The notes under the pieces are model-generated. The model was not told where the DNA came from. It saw nothing but the letters and a program-made list of their open reading frames with translations, and made no database searches. The position numbers and the translations under genes were made by a program. A stretch of 64,000 bases of DNA from Nostoc sp. NMS9 (GTDB lineage: Bacteria > Cyanobacteriota > Cyanobacteriia > Cyanobacteriales > Nostocaceae), in contig NZ_JABXKL010000039.1 of assembly GCF_017114995.1 (NCBI RefSeq), forward strand, positions 124,001 through 188,000, written 5' to 3'. Shown piece after piece: positions 9,225 through 17,867 of the stretch. How positions within the stretch are numbered: the stretch's first letter is position 1; every line of letters starts with the position of its first letter.

Positions 9225-9329
9225 GTTATCACAGCATCATTCGTTATTTGGGCGTATTCTACCGTTTTTACTTAGTGCTATAGTTTTTACCAAAAGTCTC
9301 CGTAACAATTCTAGAGATGAAAAATCAGC

Positions 9330-9659
9330 TTATTGATTGTTAGCAATAATCTTTTCAAGCTCTTCAGTACTAACATTCACAACCTGAGTATACTTTTCAT
9401 CCCAACAAGCTGCATAATTGCTACCCGAAGCTGTACAAAGCTGAACATTGTAGGCGCGTACATTGCATTCTCTACGTCCGATTCTCAGTTCAGGATTATC
9501 GGGGTCAGCGTCCTGCATATTCATGATGGTATTACAGATTTGAACCGTTCTAAGGGTTTTTGGATTGAAAACTTGAGCATTACTTTCATGTGAAAAGCTG
9601 ACAACAGTAAGTGGAACAATAAATAAACTTGCTACCAATTTTCTAGAGACTTTCTTCAT
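9330..9659 (-). CDS. Small exported cysteine-containing protein
   Basis: The 109-residue protein has a classical signal peptide: a basic MKKVSRK start, a hydrophobic core, and likely cleavage after SNA. The mature part is about 80 residues with four cysteines (QIC, REC, QLC, AACW), enough for two disulfides. A weak AAAGG Shine-Dalgarno precedes the ATG. I recognise no family. It is followed on the same strand by another exported small protein. Confidence 0.75.
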   Translation of the reverse strand: MKKVSRKLVASLFIVPLTVVSFSHESNAQVFNPKTLRTVQICNTIMNMQDADPDNPELRIGRRECNVRAYNVQLCTASGSNYAACWDEKYTQVVNVSTEELEKIIANNQ

Positions 9660-9702
9660 TTTTTTTTGTACCTTTGTTGACTGTAACAGGCATTAATTTT
9701 CT

Positions 9703-10077
9703 TTACTGAGGCACTACTGTATCTGATTTGACATACGACGGCTCATCTCCATTATCGAAGGAGTACCACACCCCACCTGGTTGGTTGTAATAGTAGAGCG
9801 TATAAGAACCTGATATTTCCTTGTTTGACCGATTATAATAACAGGCAGTGTATGTCCCCCAATTGGTGCTGACGGTTGCACGAAAAGCTCCACAATTAGG
9901 ATCAAAGCCTTCAGGGGAAATCGTCACCTGTGTATTAGTTAGTCCTATCTGCGCCAGTATTATGCTGTTGTTGTGCACTTTCTCACCAAATGAAGCAGAT
10001 ACACTACTCATGCCCATCACCAAAGCAGTAGAAATCATAGAAACAAGACCAAAAGCAATGCACTTGTGATTTATCAT
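9703..10077 (-). CDS. Small exported protein of unknown function
   Basis: It is about 124 residues from the ATG at 10077, which has a GAGG Shine-Dalgarno; the upstream in-frame TTG is less likely. An N-terminal signal sequence (FGLVSMISTALVMGM, cleavage near VSA-S) precedes a Tyr/Ser/Asn-rich mature domain with two cysteines (DPNCGAF, YTACYY) and repeated aromatic beta-strand-like stretches (SYTLYYYNQ, GGVWYSF). It probably forms a small beta-sandwich in the periplasm or outside the cell. It is read divergently from the TpsA exoprotein gene. Family not recognised. Confidence 0.75.
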   Translation of the reverse strand: MINHKCIAFGLVSMISTALVMGMSSVSASFGEKVHNNSIILAQIGLTNTQVTISPEGFDPNCGAFRATVSTNWGTYTACYYNRSNKEISGSYTLYYYNQPGGVWYSFDNGDEPSYVKSDTVVPQ

Positions 10078-10129
10078 TTGAAAAAACCTCAATAAAAGCT
10101 GTTTTAGTGGTAATAAAGTAATTTTGAAA

Positions 10130-10416
10130 CGATTAAATTACTTGAAAATCCATGTTTAATTTGGTTTTTTGCTGATTAATCGTTTCTGATAGTTGTTAGA
10201 TTAAACTAATTTTAAAAATAAATCCTTCAACTTGTTGCTCACATAGTTGCAGATTTTAGCCAAGCAGATTGCAGAAAACTGCAATCAAAATGAGCAGAAT
10301 ATTCCTAAAATCAATGATTGCCAAGAAAAAATCACAAATCTATTGTGTAAATAACGATATACTACAAATCATAAAATTAATGATTTTCATCACAGTTTGT
10401 GGTTTTGCGATCGCCA
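10130..10416. repeat. Duplicated ~285-bp tpsA upstream region, copy 1
   Basis: This segment lies directly upstream of the TpsA gene and aligns almost base for base with 18247-18530. Shared blocks include CGATTAAATTACTT, AATAAATCCTTCAACTTG, AGCCAAGCAGATTGC, TATACTACAAATCA and TTTTCATCACAG, ending in a HIP1 site. It most likely contains the promoter and leader of tpsA. No stem-loop or ORF explains its conservation. Confidence 0.8.
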
Positions 10417-10434
10417 CAGCGTCAAGCTATTATT

Positions 10435-13400
10435 ATGCAACTATCTCTACCAACACAATCTTTTAATCAAACTACTGCGATCAACAAAAAATTCTTCAAT
10501 CTGTGTTTGAAAATAGCAAGTGCGTGCAGTTTATTTGGAATAGCCGCATTTGTTCAAACTCCTGTTTTTGCCCAAAGTGCGATCGCCGAAGGCGGGGCTT
10601 CGCCCATCACGCCTGACAACACATTAGGGGCTGAGAGTTCCAATGTTGTAACTAATTTTAATGGTTTACCAGTTGAAGTAATTACTGGTGGTGCAACTCG
10701 CGGAATAAACCTGTTTCATAGTTTCCAAGAGTTTAACGTCAGCGAGGGACGTAGTGCTTATTTTTTGAGTCCTAGTGCAGATATTCAGAATATACTTGCA
10801 AGAGTCACAGGTGCAAACCGCTCTGAGATTTTGGGAAAATTAGGTACTTTGCAGATTAACAATGGTAATTTTGCTGCTTCTAAAGTCAATTTATTCTTGA
10901 TGAATCCCAATGGGATTATTTTTGGACAAGATGCGAGTTTAGATTTACAAGGTTCTTTTGCAGGGACTACAGCAAATGCGATCGCGTTTGAGGAAAGAGG
11001 TAATTTCAGTGCGACAAATCCGGAGGTTCCAGGTTTGTTAACAGTAAACCCAAGTGCATTATTTTTTAATCAAATTAACCGCAGCGAAATCATCAACCGT
11101 AGTAGTAAAGCTGAAACATTGGGAATAACTATGCTGGGAAGTTTTTACCTACTTGGTGGGGATATCATATTTGATGGTGGTGTTGCTGGTTCGGTAGGGA
11201 ATCGCTTGGAATTGGGTGCAGTTGTAGGAACGGGAACTGTTGAATTGATTGGTAGCGGGAATCAAATGCAGTTAGCTTTTCCAGAAGATTTATCGAGAGG
11301 AGATATTGTGCTGCAAAATAATTCCTTTGCTCTGACAACTGGAGGAGGTGCAATTTCTGTTAATGGTCGTAATATTAGCCTTTCTCAAAATAGCGTCATT
11401 AGCTCAATACTTCAAGCAGGGGAAGGTAAACCTGGTATTGCTGCGGGAGATGTAGTAGTTAATGCAACTGGCAATCTCACGCTAGATAATATTGGTATTA
11501 TTGGTAGCAGAGGCTTAGAAAACTCTTTGGGTAATACTGGAAATATCGCAATTAATGCTCAATCGATTAGCCTTTCAAACCAAAGCTTAATCACTAGTAC
11601 TGGTCTGAGAAGTCAAGGAAATATTATATTAAATGTCAGAGATCATATCAATTTAGATACCAATAGTTTTGTTGTTACCAATGGTATTCTAAATTCGATA
11701 GGTAAATCGGGTGATATTACAATTACTTCTCGGAACATTAACTTAAGCAATCAATCTGCCATCAATTCCGCCAATATTGGAAACGCAGAAGCTGGCAGAG
11801 TAACTATACAAGCTAAAGAAGCCATTTCGCTCAATAGTGGAAGTCGTATTTCTAGTAGTTCCTCTGCATCTACTTTTGGTCAAGTTAATAATCTGCCTAG
11901 TGGTGAGATTGAAATCATAACCAAAAATCTCGCGCTTGATGGAAACAATACTATTATAAGTTCTTCAAACTTCGATGAGGGAAGTGGAGGCAATATTCGG
12001 ATTATTGCTGATGACTCAATTTTATTAAATGGTTTGGCATCAATTTCATCTTCCAGTACTGGGAAAGGTGATAGTGGAAATATCGAATTGAATACGCGAT
12101 CGCTTAACCTTACTAACGGTGGAAAAATCGGTACAGAATCGTCAGGAATTGGTCATAGTGGCGATTTATTAGTTAATGCTTCAGACTCTGTTAATTTGAG
12201 CGGTATCACAACGTTTACTAACCCACTAACAGAAAAATTAGATTTCATAGGAAGTGGATTAACAACCAGTGCTTCCGGTGCTGGAAATGGTGGGCAATTG
12301 ACTATGAATACACAAATATTGAGTATTAACGATGGTGGATATATTACCACTACAAGTAATCAATCTCGTGGAGGAAATTTGACCATAAATGCCAAGGACT
12401 TTATAGAAGTTGTAGGACGCTCACCCAATTTGGCGAGTCGTGTTTCTACCAGTACACTTGGCTCTGGAGATTCTGGGAGTCTCAACATTAATACTAGTCG
12501 ATTAAGTATCCGCGATGGAGCAACAGTCACAACTTTGACACCCGGTACAGGGAAAGGGGGAGAGTTAACCATAGATGCAAAAGACTCAGTGGAGGTTATC
12601 GGTGGTTCATCTAGCTTTCCTAACAATCGCAGCATTATCTCTACAACTGCTTTTGTTGGCGATGCAGGAAACATGAAGATTAACACTGGTAGTTTCAGCA
12701 TCCATGATGGAGGACAAGTTACTACTTCTACTTTTGGTAAAGGTAGAGGAGGTGATTTAACAGTCAATGCAAGTACTGGTGTGGAAGTTATTGGAACATC
12801 TATAAATGGTTTTGTAAGCAGCTTGAATACATCTGCTGCACCAAACTCAACTGGAAATGCAGGAGATATGAAAGTTAACACTCCTCAGTTACTTGTACGG
12901 GATGGTGCTGGGGTATTTGTAAATAGTCTCGGAATAGGCAACGCAGGTATTATGACCATTAACAGCGATCGCATCCGCTTAGACAACAAAGCCTCTCTCA
13001 ACGCTAACACCCGCAGCCCCAACAAAGACCCCAACCGCGAACAAGCAACCATCAACCTCAACACTCAAAATTTAACCCTCCGTCGCAACAGCAAAATTAC
13101 TACCGATGCCACAGGCGAGAATGTCATTGGTGGTAACATCAACATCAATACAAAATTTTTAATTGCTCCAGAAAATAGCCGCATCAGTGCTAACTCAGAT
13201 AACTCTCGCGCTGGTCAAGTGAGAATCAACGCCCAAGGTGTATTTGTTGGCACTCAACCCAGCGATGTCTCGCAATACATCACAGCCACTTCGGGAGTTG
13301 GTTTATCGGGAAATGTTGATGTTAACTCCCCTGATAACAGTTCAATTCAAAATAGCCTCACCTCATTCCCCACAAATGCGATTGACACCAACGCGCTCAT

Positions 13401-13644
13401 TGCTAATAGTTGTATAGCCCGTGCAAATAAAAAACAAGAAAATAGCTTCATCATCACAGGTGGAGGTGCTTTACCCAACCGTCCCGGTGATGTATTAATG
13501 TCTAACTATTCCACAGATAGAGTGCGTGGTGTCAATAATGAAATTACATTACGTCCTTGGAAAAAAGGCGATCCAATTGTCGAACCAACTGGTGTATATC
13601 GACTCTCCGACGGACGACTGGTAATGAGTCGGGAATGCGAATAA
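10435..13644 (+). CDS. TpsA: filamentous-haemagglutinin type two-partner secretion exoprotein
   Basis: It is about 1069 residues from the ATG at 10435; the longer frame from a GTG at 10399 runs into the duplicated upstream repeat. An N-terminal signal peptide ends near VFAQS. The TPS secretion domain occupies about residues 45-270, with NLFHSFQEFNV and NPNGIIFG, the motif recognised by TpsB transporters. A long beta-helix of ~20-residue repeats (GNAGxLTINTxxLxIxDGA) follows. The C-terminal cassette IANSCIARA...FIITGGGALP is typical of cyanobacterial members. It should be secreted to the cell surface through an Omp85-type TpsB. No intact TpsB gene is in the window; only a relic lies at 18.9 kb. 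A small repeat encodes AIAEGGASP just after the signal peptide. Confidence 0.92.
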   Translation: MQLSLPTQSFNQTTAINKKFFNLCLKIASACSLFGIAAFVQTPVFAQSAIAEGGASPITPDNTLGAESSNVVTNFNGLPVEVITGGATRGINLFHSFQEFNVSEGRSAYFLSPSADIQNILARVTGANRSEILGKLGTLQINNGNFAASKVNLFLMNPNGIIFGQDASLDLQGSFAGTTANAIAFEERGNFSATNPEVPGLLTVNPSALFFNQINRSEIINRSSKAETLGITMLGSFYLLGGDIIFDGGVAGSVGNRLELGAVVGTGTVELIGSGNQMQLAFPEDLSRGDIVLQNNSFALTTGGGAISVNGRNISLSQNSVISSILQAGEGKPGIAAGDVVVNATGNLTLDNIGIIGSRGLENSLGNTGNIAINAQSISLSNQSLITSTGLRSQGNIILNVRDHINLDTNSFVVTNGILNSIGKSGDITITSRNINLSNQSAINSANIGNAEAGRVTIQAKEAISLNSGSRISSSSSASTFGQVNNLPSGEIEIITKNLALDGNNTIISSSNFDEGSGGNIRIIADDSILLNGLASISSSSTGKGDSGNIELNTRSLNLTNGGKIGTESSGIGHSGDLLVNASDSVNLSGITTFTNPLTEKLDFIGSGLTTSASGAGNGGQLTMNTQILSINDGGYITTTSNQSRGGNLTINAKDFIEVVGRSPNLASRVSTSTLGSGDSGSLNINTSRLSIRDGATVTTLTPGTGKGGELTIDAKDSVEVIGGSSSFPNNRSIISTTAFVGDAGNMKINTGSFSIHDGGQVTTSTFGKGRGGDLTVNASTGVEVIGTSINGFVSSLNTSAAPNSTGNAGDMKVNTPQLLVRDGAGVFVNSLGIGNAGIMTINSDRIRLDNKASLNANTRSPNKDPNREQATINLNTQNLTLRRNSKITTDATGENVIGGNININTKFLIAPENSRISANSDNSRAGQVRINAQGVFVGTQPSDVSQYITATSGVGLSGNVDVNSPDNSSIQNSLTSFPTNAIDTNALIANSCIARANKKQENSFIITGGGALPNRPGDVLMSNYSTDRVRGVNNEITLRPWKKGDPIVEPTGVYRLSDGRLVMSRECE
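10579..10605. repeat. Small GC-rich hairpin repeat inside tpsA
   Basis: A HIP1 site is followed by the GGCGGGGCTTCGCCC hairpin, which adds AIAEGGASP between the signal-peptidase site and the family-conserved ITPDNTLG start of the mature protein. It is in frame and resembles other small dispersed repeats in the window. An insertion is inferred from family knowledge. Confidence 0.55.
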
Positions 13645-13754
13645 TTGCGATCGCAAGTCAGAAAACTGTTTGATGATTGGCTAAAATGGAGCGCAAGCCA
13701 AACAAACGAAAGCCTTATGGCTGCTATTTCGAGCGACTTCTAATAAGGTGCTAC

Positions 13755-14408
13755 ATGACTCAAGCATTACCCAAACCCATAACCTACGAAGAATTTATTG
13801 AGTGGTATCCTAATGATGGAAAGCGCTACGAACTGCATAAGGGAATAATTCTTGAAATGCCACCTCCCACAGGAAAACACGAAAATGTTACCGGGTTTCT
13901 AACGGTACAAATCGGTTTTCAACTTTTGCAAATGGGACTACCTTATCGCATACCCAAAACTGCGTTTGTCAAAACGGGAGATTCTACCTATTCCCCTGAT
14001 ATTTTATTATTAAATCACAATAATTTGATCAATGAACCTTTATGGGAAAAACAATCAACCGTCAGTCAACCCCAATCCATTCCTTTGGTAATTGAAGTTG
14101 TTAGCACGGCAGTTGCTTCAAGCCGGGAAACCCGTCCAACGCACTGCCTCACTAATTGGCGTGATGACTATCATGATAAATTCGGGGATTATGAGGAGAT
14201 GGGTATTCCCGAATTCTGGATTTTGGATTACGCTGCGTTGGGAGGTAAAAAATTTATTGGTAATCCCAAACAATCTACTATTTTTGTATGTGAATTAGTA
14301 GATGAGGAATATCAAATGACTGCATTTACTGGTAATAACTTAATTGTCTCTCCGACCTTACCTCAACTCAATTTAACCGCGCAGCAAATTTTTGATTCGG
14401 CTTTGTAA
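13755..14408 (+). CDS. Uma2-family PD-(D/E)xK endonuclease with an inserted peptide
   Basis: It is about 217 residues from the ATG at 13755 (MTQALPKPITYEEF), the usual Uma2 start; an upstream TTG would add 26 atypical residues. The Uma2 (DUF820) nuclease fold is visible: KRYELHKG and E-M-P near the N-terminus, YSPDILLL with the metal-binding Asp, PLVIEVVS with the catalytic Glu, then YEEMGIPEFWILDY. Between VVST and NWRDDY, normally contiguous in this family, lie 15 extra residues encoded by a small palindromic repeat. The insertion falls right after the catalytic strand, so activity may be reduced or lost. The family is abundant in cyanobacteria; its in vivo role is unknown. Confidence 0.87.
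   Translation: MTQALPKPITYEEFIEWYPNDGKRYELHKGIILEMPPPTGKHENVTGFLTVQIGFQLLQMGLPYRIPKTAFVKTGDSTYSPDILLLNHNNLINEPLWEKQSTVSQPQSIPLVIEVVSTAVASSRETRPTHCLTNWRDDYHDKFGDYEEMGIPEFWILDYAALGGKKFIGNPKQSTIFVCELVDEEYQMTAFTGNNLIVSPTLPQLNLTAQQIFDSAL
14108..14152. repeat. 45-bp palindromic small dispersed repeat inside the Uma2 gene
   Basis: The 45-bp insert is an imperfect palindrome with arms GCAGTTGC...CGGG and CCCG...GCACTGC. It is flanked by CAC at its right end and AC at the left junction, so a 2-3 bp target duplication is possible. Its removal restores AGCACTAATTGG, coding for the family-standard STNW. Length divisible by three keeps the frame. Confidence 0.8.
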
Positions 14409-14773
14409 ATTACGTATATTTACCAATAATAAAAATATATGGCTTGCTTGTCAAGCGTCATCACCACCATGATAATTTGTAATTAACTCAATATGCAAAT
14501 CACTCTCATAAATCCTCGCGCGATCAACTCGACAATTATAAAAGTAAAGCTGCATACTCTGACTCGACAAACTTAATATTGGTTGAGTAATACCTAGCCT
14601 CAGCCCCCAAGACTACCTCGCTCCGCAACGCAGTGGCTCCCCAACCTACAATTTTTTTGCAACATTTTAGCCTTATCACCGCACTACCAGACTAAGTGAT
14701 TATTATTGCCTAATAAAAAGCGATCGCATTTCATGAGGCTAAGAACCAAAGTTGCGATCGCTGTTTAACTCAA
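14409..14773. other. Intergenic region between convergent genes
   Basis: It holds a dispersed-repeat segment (CTCGCTCCGCAACGCAGTGG, 14618-14637) and HIP1 sites near 14720 and 14756. No coding signal or clear terminator was found for either the Uma2 gene or the ABC exporter gene. Confidence 0.4.
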
Positions 14774-16276
14774 CTACTTGACAATCGCGCGATCGCGCTT
14801 ATATACCCAAATAGCGCTCAATCCGAAAAATCCAAAAGCCCAAATTAACCACAGCAAATGTAAGATAACTCGTGGGTCAGAATTTGATTGCGCTATCGAT
14901 AAAACCAATTCTTTATAGTGATAAAAAGGTGACAGGGAAACCAAGTCCTGCATTAACTCAGGCTTAAATGGTAATGGAACACCGCAAGCAAAGGGAATAA
15001 TAAACAGAGATAAACTCAAAATTGAATCAGCACTTTTAGGATGGAGCAAATATCCGAGTTCCAAACCCAGAATTGCAAAAGGTGTAATCCCAATTATTAA
15101 ACCGAGAAAAACAGATAGATATAAACCCAAGCTTACATGAATTCCTAATTGCCAATATCCCAAAATAAAAACTGAGAAGATAGCAACAGCGCAAACAATT
15201 AGTAAGCTAGTAATCTTGGCTGCTATGTAAACGACAGCAGGTAGAGATGTGGTTTTTAATAACTTGAGCCATCCTTCCGAACGTTCGATCGCCACACGTT
15301 TACCCAGTCGTTCGATCGCAATGGTAAACAGGATAATCCCACAGAAATAAATTAACTGGTCTATGGTTACTTGTCCTGGTTGGAATCCTGGCTGTAATTT
15401 TAGTAATGGTACAAATCCGACAATACTTAACGTTCCTAACAAAAATGTGGGTGTACGTCGCAATTGAGTAACTTCAAACTCAAACTGCTTCTTAAATATA
15501 TCCAGTAAATTTCGAGGTGTAACTAGAGCAATAGTAGATATTTCCTCATCCTTATTTGTTGATGATTCTAATTCAATCTCCCTATTTTCTAATGTGGATT
15601 CCTCAAGAAGTTGACCTTCTGGTGGTATTTCAGAAAATGGATGCAATTTTACAATCCGAGTTGCTAACTCATTTAATTTTTCCGAATCATTTTGGTACTG
15701 CGTGGTCATTAAAATAGTCACACCTTGTTCATGACAAAGTTTAATTTGCTCCCAAAATACTTTATGACTTTCCGCATCTAAATTTCTGGTGGGTTCGTCA
15801 AGTATGAGTAATTTGGGATTACCTATTAAAGCCAAAGCCAAATAAAGTCGTTGTTTTTCGCTACCAGCTAAAGGAGCCATCTCAGAATCTAGTATTTCTG
15901 GCTTTTTGAGATTTACCATTTTTAAAATCTCTTCGTTTGAAAGTGGAAGAGGGTTGGGAGAATAACTTCTTAGCAGTTCTAACAGTTCCCTTACTTTCAT
16001 ATTTTTTGGAACTTGTGTTTCTTGCAAAACCACACCAACATAAAGTTTAGCGTTCGCATCTTTGGGATCGAGACCCATGAGTTTGATTTCTCCACTACTG
16101 GGAGTCATTAATCCACAAATTTGTGATAATAAAGTGGTTTTACCCGCGCCACCATCTCCCTTGAGCCAAACAAATTCTCCTGAATCAATTGTGAGATTAA
16201 TATTTTGAAGTATGGTTTTTTGACTCAATCCTTTACGAAATATTTGTGTGACGTTATTAATTTCAATTACTTTCAT
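14774..16276 (-). CDS. Fused ABC exporter: ATPase plus ABC-2 type membrane domain
   Basis: It is about 500 residues from the ATG at 16276, which has GGAG 9 bases upstream; a longer start would overlap the previous gene. The N-terminal nucleotide-binding domain has Walker A GDGGAGKTT (about residues 40-48), an ABC signature degenerated to LAGSEKQRL, Walker B LLILDEPT, and a switch region in which TTQYQ replaces the usual H-loop. A linker of about 50 acidic residues leads to a C-terminal half with six predicted membrane helices of the ABC-2/DrrB/CcmB kind. ATPase and permease on one chain in this order is uncommon for ABC-2 exporters. It is the last gene of a same-strand set of small hydrophobic proteins and probably exports them or protects against them. 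Confidence 0.85.
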   Translation of the reverse strand: MKVIEINNVTQIFRKGLSQKTILQNINLTIDSGEFVWLKGDGGAGKTTLLSQICGLMTPSSGEIKLMGLDPKDANAKLYVGVVLQETQVPKNMKVRELLELLRSYSPNPLPLSNEEILKMVNLKKPEILDSEMAPLAGSEKQRLYLALALIGNPKLLILDEPTRNLDAESHKVFWEQIKLCHEQGVTILMTTQYQNDSEKLNELATRIVKLHPFSEIPPEGQLLEESTLENREIELESSTNKDEEISTIALVTPRNLLDIFKKQFEFEVTQLRRTPTFLLGTLSIVGFVPLLKLQPGFQPGQVTIDQLIYFCGIILFTIAIERLGKRVAIERSEGWLKLLKTTSLPAVVYIAAKITSLLIVCAVAIFSVFILGYWQLGIHVSLGLYLSVFLGLIIGITPFAILGLELGYLLHPKSADSILSLSLFIIPFACGVPLPFKPELMQDLVSLSPFYHYKELVLSIAQSNSDPRVILHLLWLIWAFGFFGLSAIWVYKRDRAIVK

Positions 16277-16299
16277 TGTTCGCATCTCCAAATCTATCT

Positions 16300-16728
16300 C
16301 TAGTGAAGTGATATCTGCATTAAAAACCAAGTGGCTAAACCACCTATAATCGCAATCGGAGCCGAAACACCCATCAAAGTTAAAACTCCAAATCCAGCTA
16401 ATCCACCAGCAGCAGACCAGAAGCTATAAACAATTGGGTTTTGGTAAGGGAACTCACTACAAATACTAAAAAAGCAGAAGTCATTTCCTCTGGTAACAAG
16501 GAAGAATGTAGCAATGATAGCAACTGCTACAATTCCAAGTAAAGCTGATTGACTGAAAGAAAATGGAAGTTTAGAAGATTTGACAGTTACAGAAATTCTT
16601 TCCTCATCGTTACCTGTATTATTGACTTGTTCATCGATAGTTTTAGAATTTTCAATTTCAGAATTAGACGAAGCTTGGGTTATATCTGAAGATTTTTCCT
16701 GTTTTGATTTGTGAAATATGGGTTTCAT
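16300..16728 (-). CDS. Small membrane protein with Gly/Ala-rich hydrophobic C-terminus
   Basis: The 142-residue protein starts at the ATG at 16728, with TAAGGAG 11 bases upstream. A charged Ser/Glu-rich N-terminus of about 60 residues precedes a membrane helix (LLGIVAVAIIATFFLV), a short extracytoplasmic loop with two cysteines (DFCFFSIC), and a glycine-rich second hydrophobic segment with GVSAPIAIIGGLA. The last segment resembles GVPVPIAAGLGMLA in the next protein upstream, so the two look like distant paralogues. It ends 24 bases before the exporter start. Family not recognised; a precursor of a secreted peptide or an exporter accessory is possible. Confidence 0.7.
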   Translation of the reverse strand: MKPIFHKSKQEKSSDITQASSNSEIENSKTIDEQVNNTGNDEERISVTVKSSKLPFSFSQSALLGIVAVAIIATFFLVTRGNDFCFFSICSEFPYQNPIVYSFWSAAGGLAGFGVLTLMGVSAPIAIIGGLATWFLMQISLH

Positions 16729-16773
16729 CTGCAAATTTACTCCTTAATTGAGAAGATTGAAGATTAGAAAGAA

Positions 16774-17145
16774 TTAAAACAATGTCTTAACGGTTTTAGC
16801 AGCTAACCATGCAAGCATCCCAAGTCCCGCAGCAATTGGTACGGGAACACCTAAAGCAGCAGCAGTCGCACCTACAGCAATTCCAATTGTTCCTGCATCT
16901 AAATTGGAAGTTATTGGTGTTACAGGTGGAGGTAACGGCGAAGGAAACCATCCTGGTGATGTATTACATTCTGCTGGAAGTTTAGAGAAAGCAATCATTG
17001 GATGGCAAGAGTGTTGAATTTGCAGAGTTTCGGTAATTAGCAAAGGAGTCCAAATTAATAAGCATACGACTAAAATTGCTGAAAACCGATGGCTATTCCA
17101 TTTTTTTTGCCAACCATCCTGGTATTTTTTGAAAATTTCTTGCAT
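16774..17145 (-). CDS. Small membrane protein with Gly/Ala-rich hydrophobic C-terminus
   Basis: It is about 123 residues from the ATG at 17145; a TTG at 17229 would overlap the upstream gene by 44 bases and is less likely. The layout matches its downstream neighbour: a basic N-terminus (YQDGWQKKW), a membrane helix (FSAILVVCLLIWTPLLI), a loop with two cysteines, a Pro-rich linker, then a hydrophobic Gly/Ala stretch (GTIGIAVGATAAALGVPVPI) and a basic tail KTVKTLF. Such tails are typical of pore-forming or bacteriocin-like peptides. No known family is recognised. Confidence 0.68.
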   Translation of the reverse strand: MQEIFKKYQDGWQKKWNSHRFSAILVVCLLIWTPLLITETLQIQHSCHPMIAFSKLPAECNTSPGWFPSPLPPPVTPITSNLDAGTIGIAVGATAAALGVPVPIAAGLGMLAWLAAKTVKTLF

Positions 17146-17185
17146 GAGATGTAATATTCTGAAAAAGTAAAACTTGAGTGGAGAT

Positions 17186-17449
17186 TTAATTAGCTCTTGC
17201 AAATCGAATAATACGCGCTTCTTTGCCAATACCTGTATTAATTAACTTGTGGAAATCAAGGGAAGAGCCGTATCCCGAATACGAAAGAGTAACTACAGAG
17301 CCTATTGGTGGTAAAATCGGATTAGCGTACCAATCGTACCAAACGAAGTATTGTTCACCGTTTCTGAATTGAATTAGAATCTTATCTGCGGCATAAGTGG
17401 AGTCCCAATCTAACTGTTGAACAACTGTTACTAGGTCTGTTACAGACAT
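17186..17449 (-). CDS. Small soluble protein of unknown function in the exporter cassette
   Basis: The 87-residue protein has no signal or membrane segment. A strong AAAGGAG Shine-Dalgarno stands 10 bases before the ATG. The sequence is rich in aromatic and beta-forming residues (YFVWYDWYANP, VVTLSYSGYG), suggesting a small beta-barrel or SH3-like fold. It lies between the 99-residue hydrophobic protein and the two membrane peptides on the same strand, so it may be an immunity, chaperone or regulatory partner. This is inference from context only. Confidence 0.7.
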   Translation of the reverse strand: MSVTDLVTVVQQLDWDSTYAADKILIQFRNGEQYFVWYDWYANPILPPIGSVVTLSYSGYGSSLDFHKLINTGIGKEARIIRFARAN

Positions 17450-17867
17450 TTTTTAAATGCTCCTTTTGTTGAATAATAACGGAACTTTATTGCCTTGGTA
17501 TTTGTATCTGGATGAGATTTTGGAAATATACAGATGTGGAGAAAAAATTGGAACCTGCTGACAAATTCTCAATTTAATGTGAGTTAAACAAACTTTAAAA
17601 ACCCCTCTTGAAACCTCCTTTTAGATATTACAAGTTGCACGGCTTGCTGTGTGGCAACATCCACATCGACTCTAACTGCACCTAAAGGCGCACGTCTGGT
17701 TCTAAATAGGAGGGGAAAATATATTCCCCCTCGATCTAACTCAATACTTCACTGACTTAGCCAATAATTCTGCTTTGAAAATGAGCCACCTAAAATCTAA
17801 ACTACCGAGTAATCCAGAACAAAAAATTTAGGTTTACAAATCTTCAGTTGCAGATTGCCTAATAGTT
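17450..17867. other. Intergenic region with inverted repeat and a possible ORF relic
   Basis: This 418-bp gap splits the exporter cassette. Inverted arms CCTCCTTTTAGA and TCTAAATAGGAGG, at about 17610-17715, enclose a more GC-rich stretch. The minus strand reads an open frame from about 17746 to 17590 (GGIYFPLLFRTRRAPLG then VDVDVATQQAVQLV) that looks like real coding but has no start codon, so it may be a gene fragment. A structured leader RNA for the downstream genes is the alternative. Confidence 0.4.

Noticed and set aside
10399..10434. GTG start for tpsA at 10399
   Set aside because: The 12 extra codons lie partly in the duplicated leader with a HIP1 site; ATG 10435 is matched by an ATG in the second leader copy.
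12360..12881. Minus-strand 173-codon frame inside tpsA
   Set aside because: It lies opposite the periodic beta-helix repeats of tpsA; the repeat periodicity explains the open antisense frame.
13677..13754. Upstream extension of the Uma2 gene
   Set aside because: It begins with a TTG, adds basic residues not seen in the family, and the family-standard start MTQxxPKPxTYEEF is at 13755.
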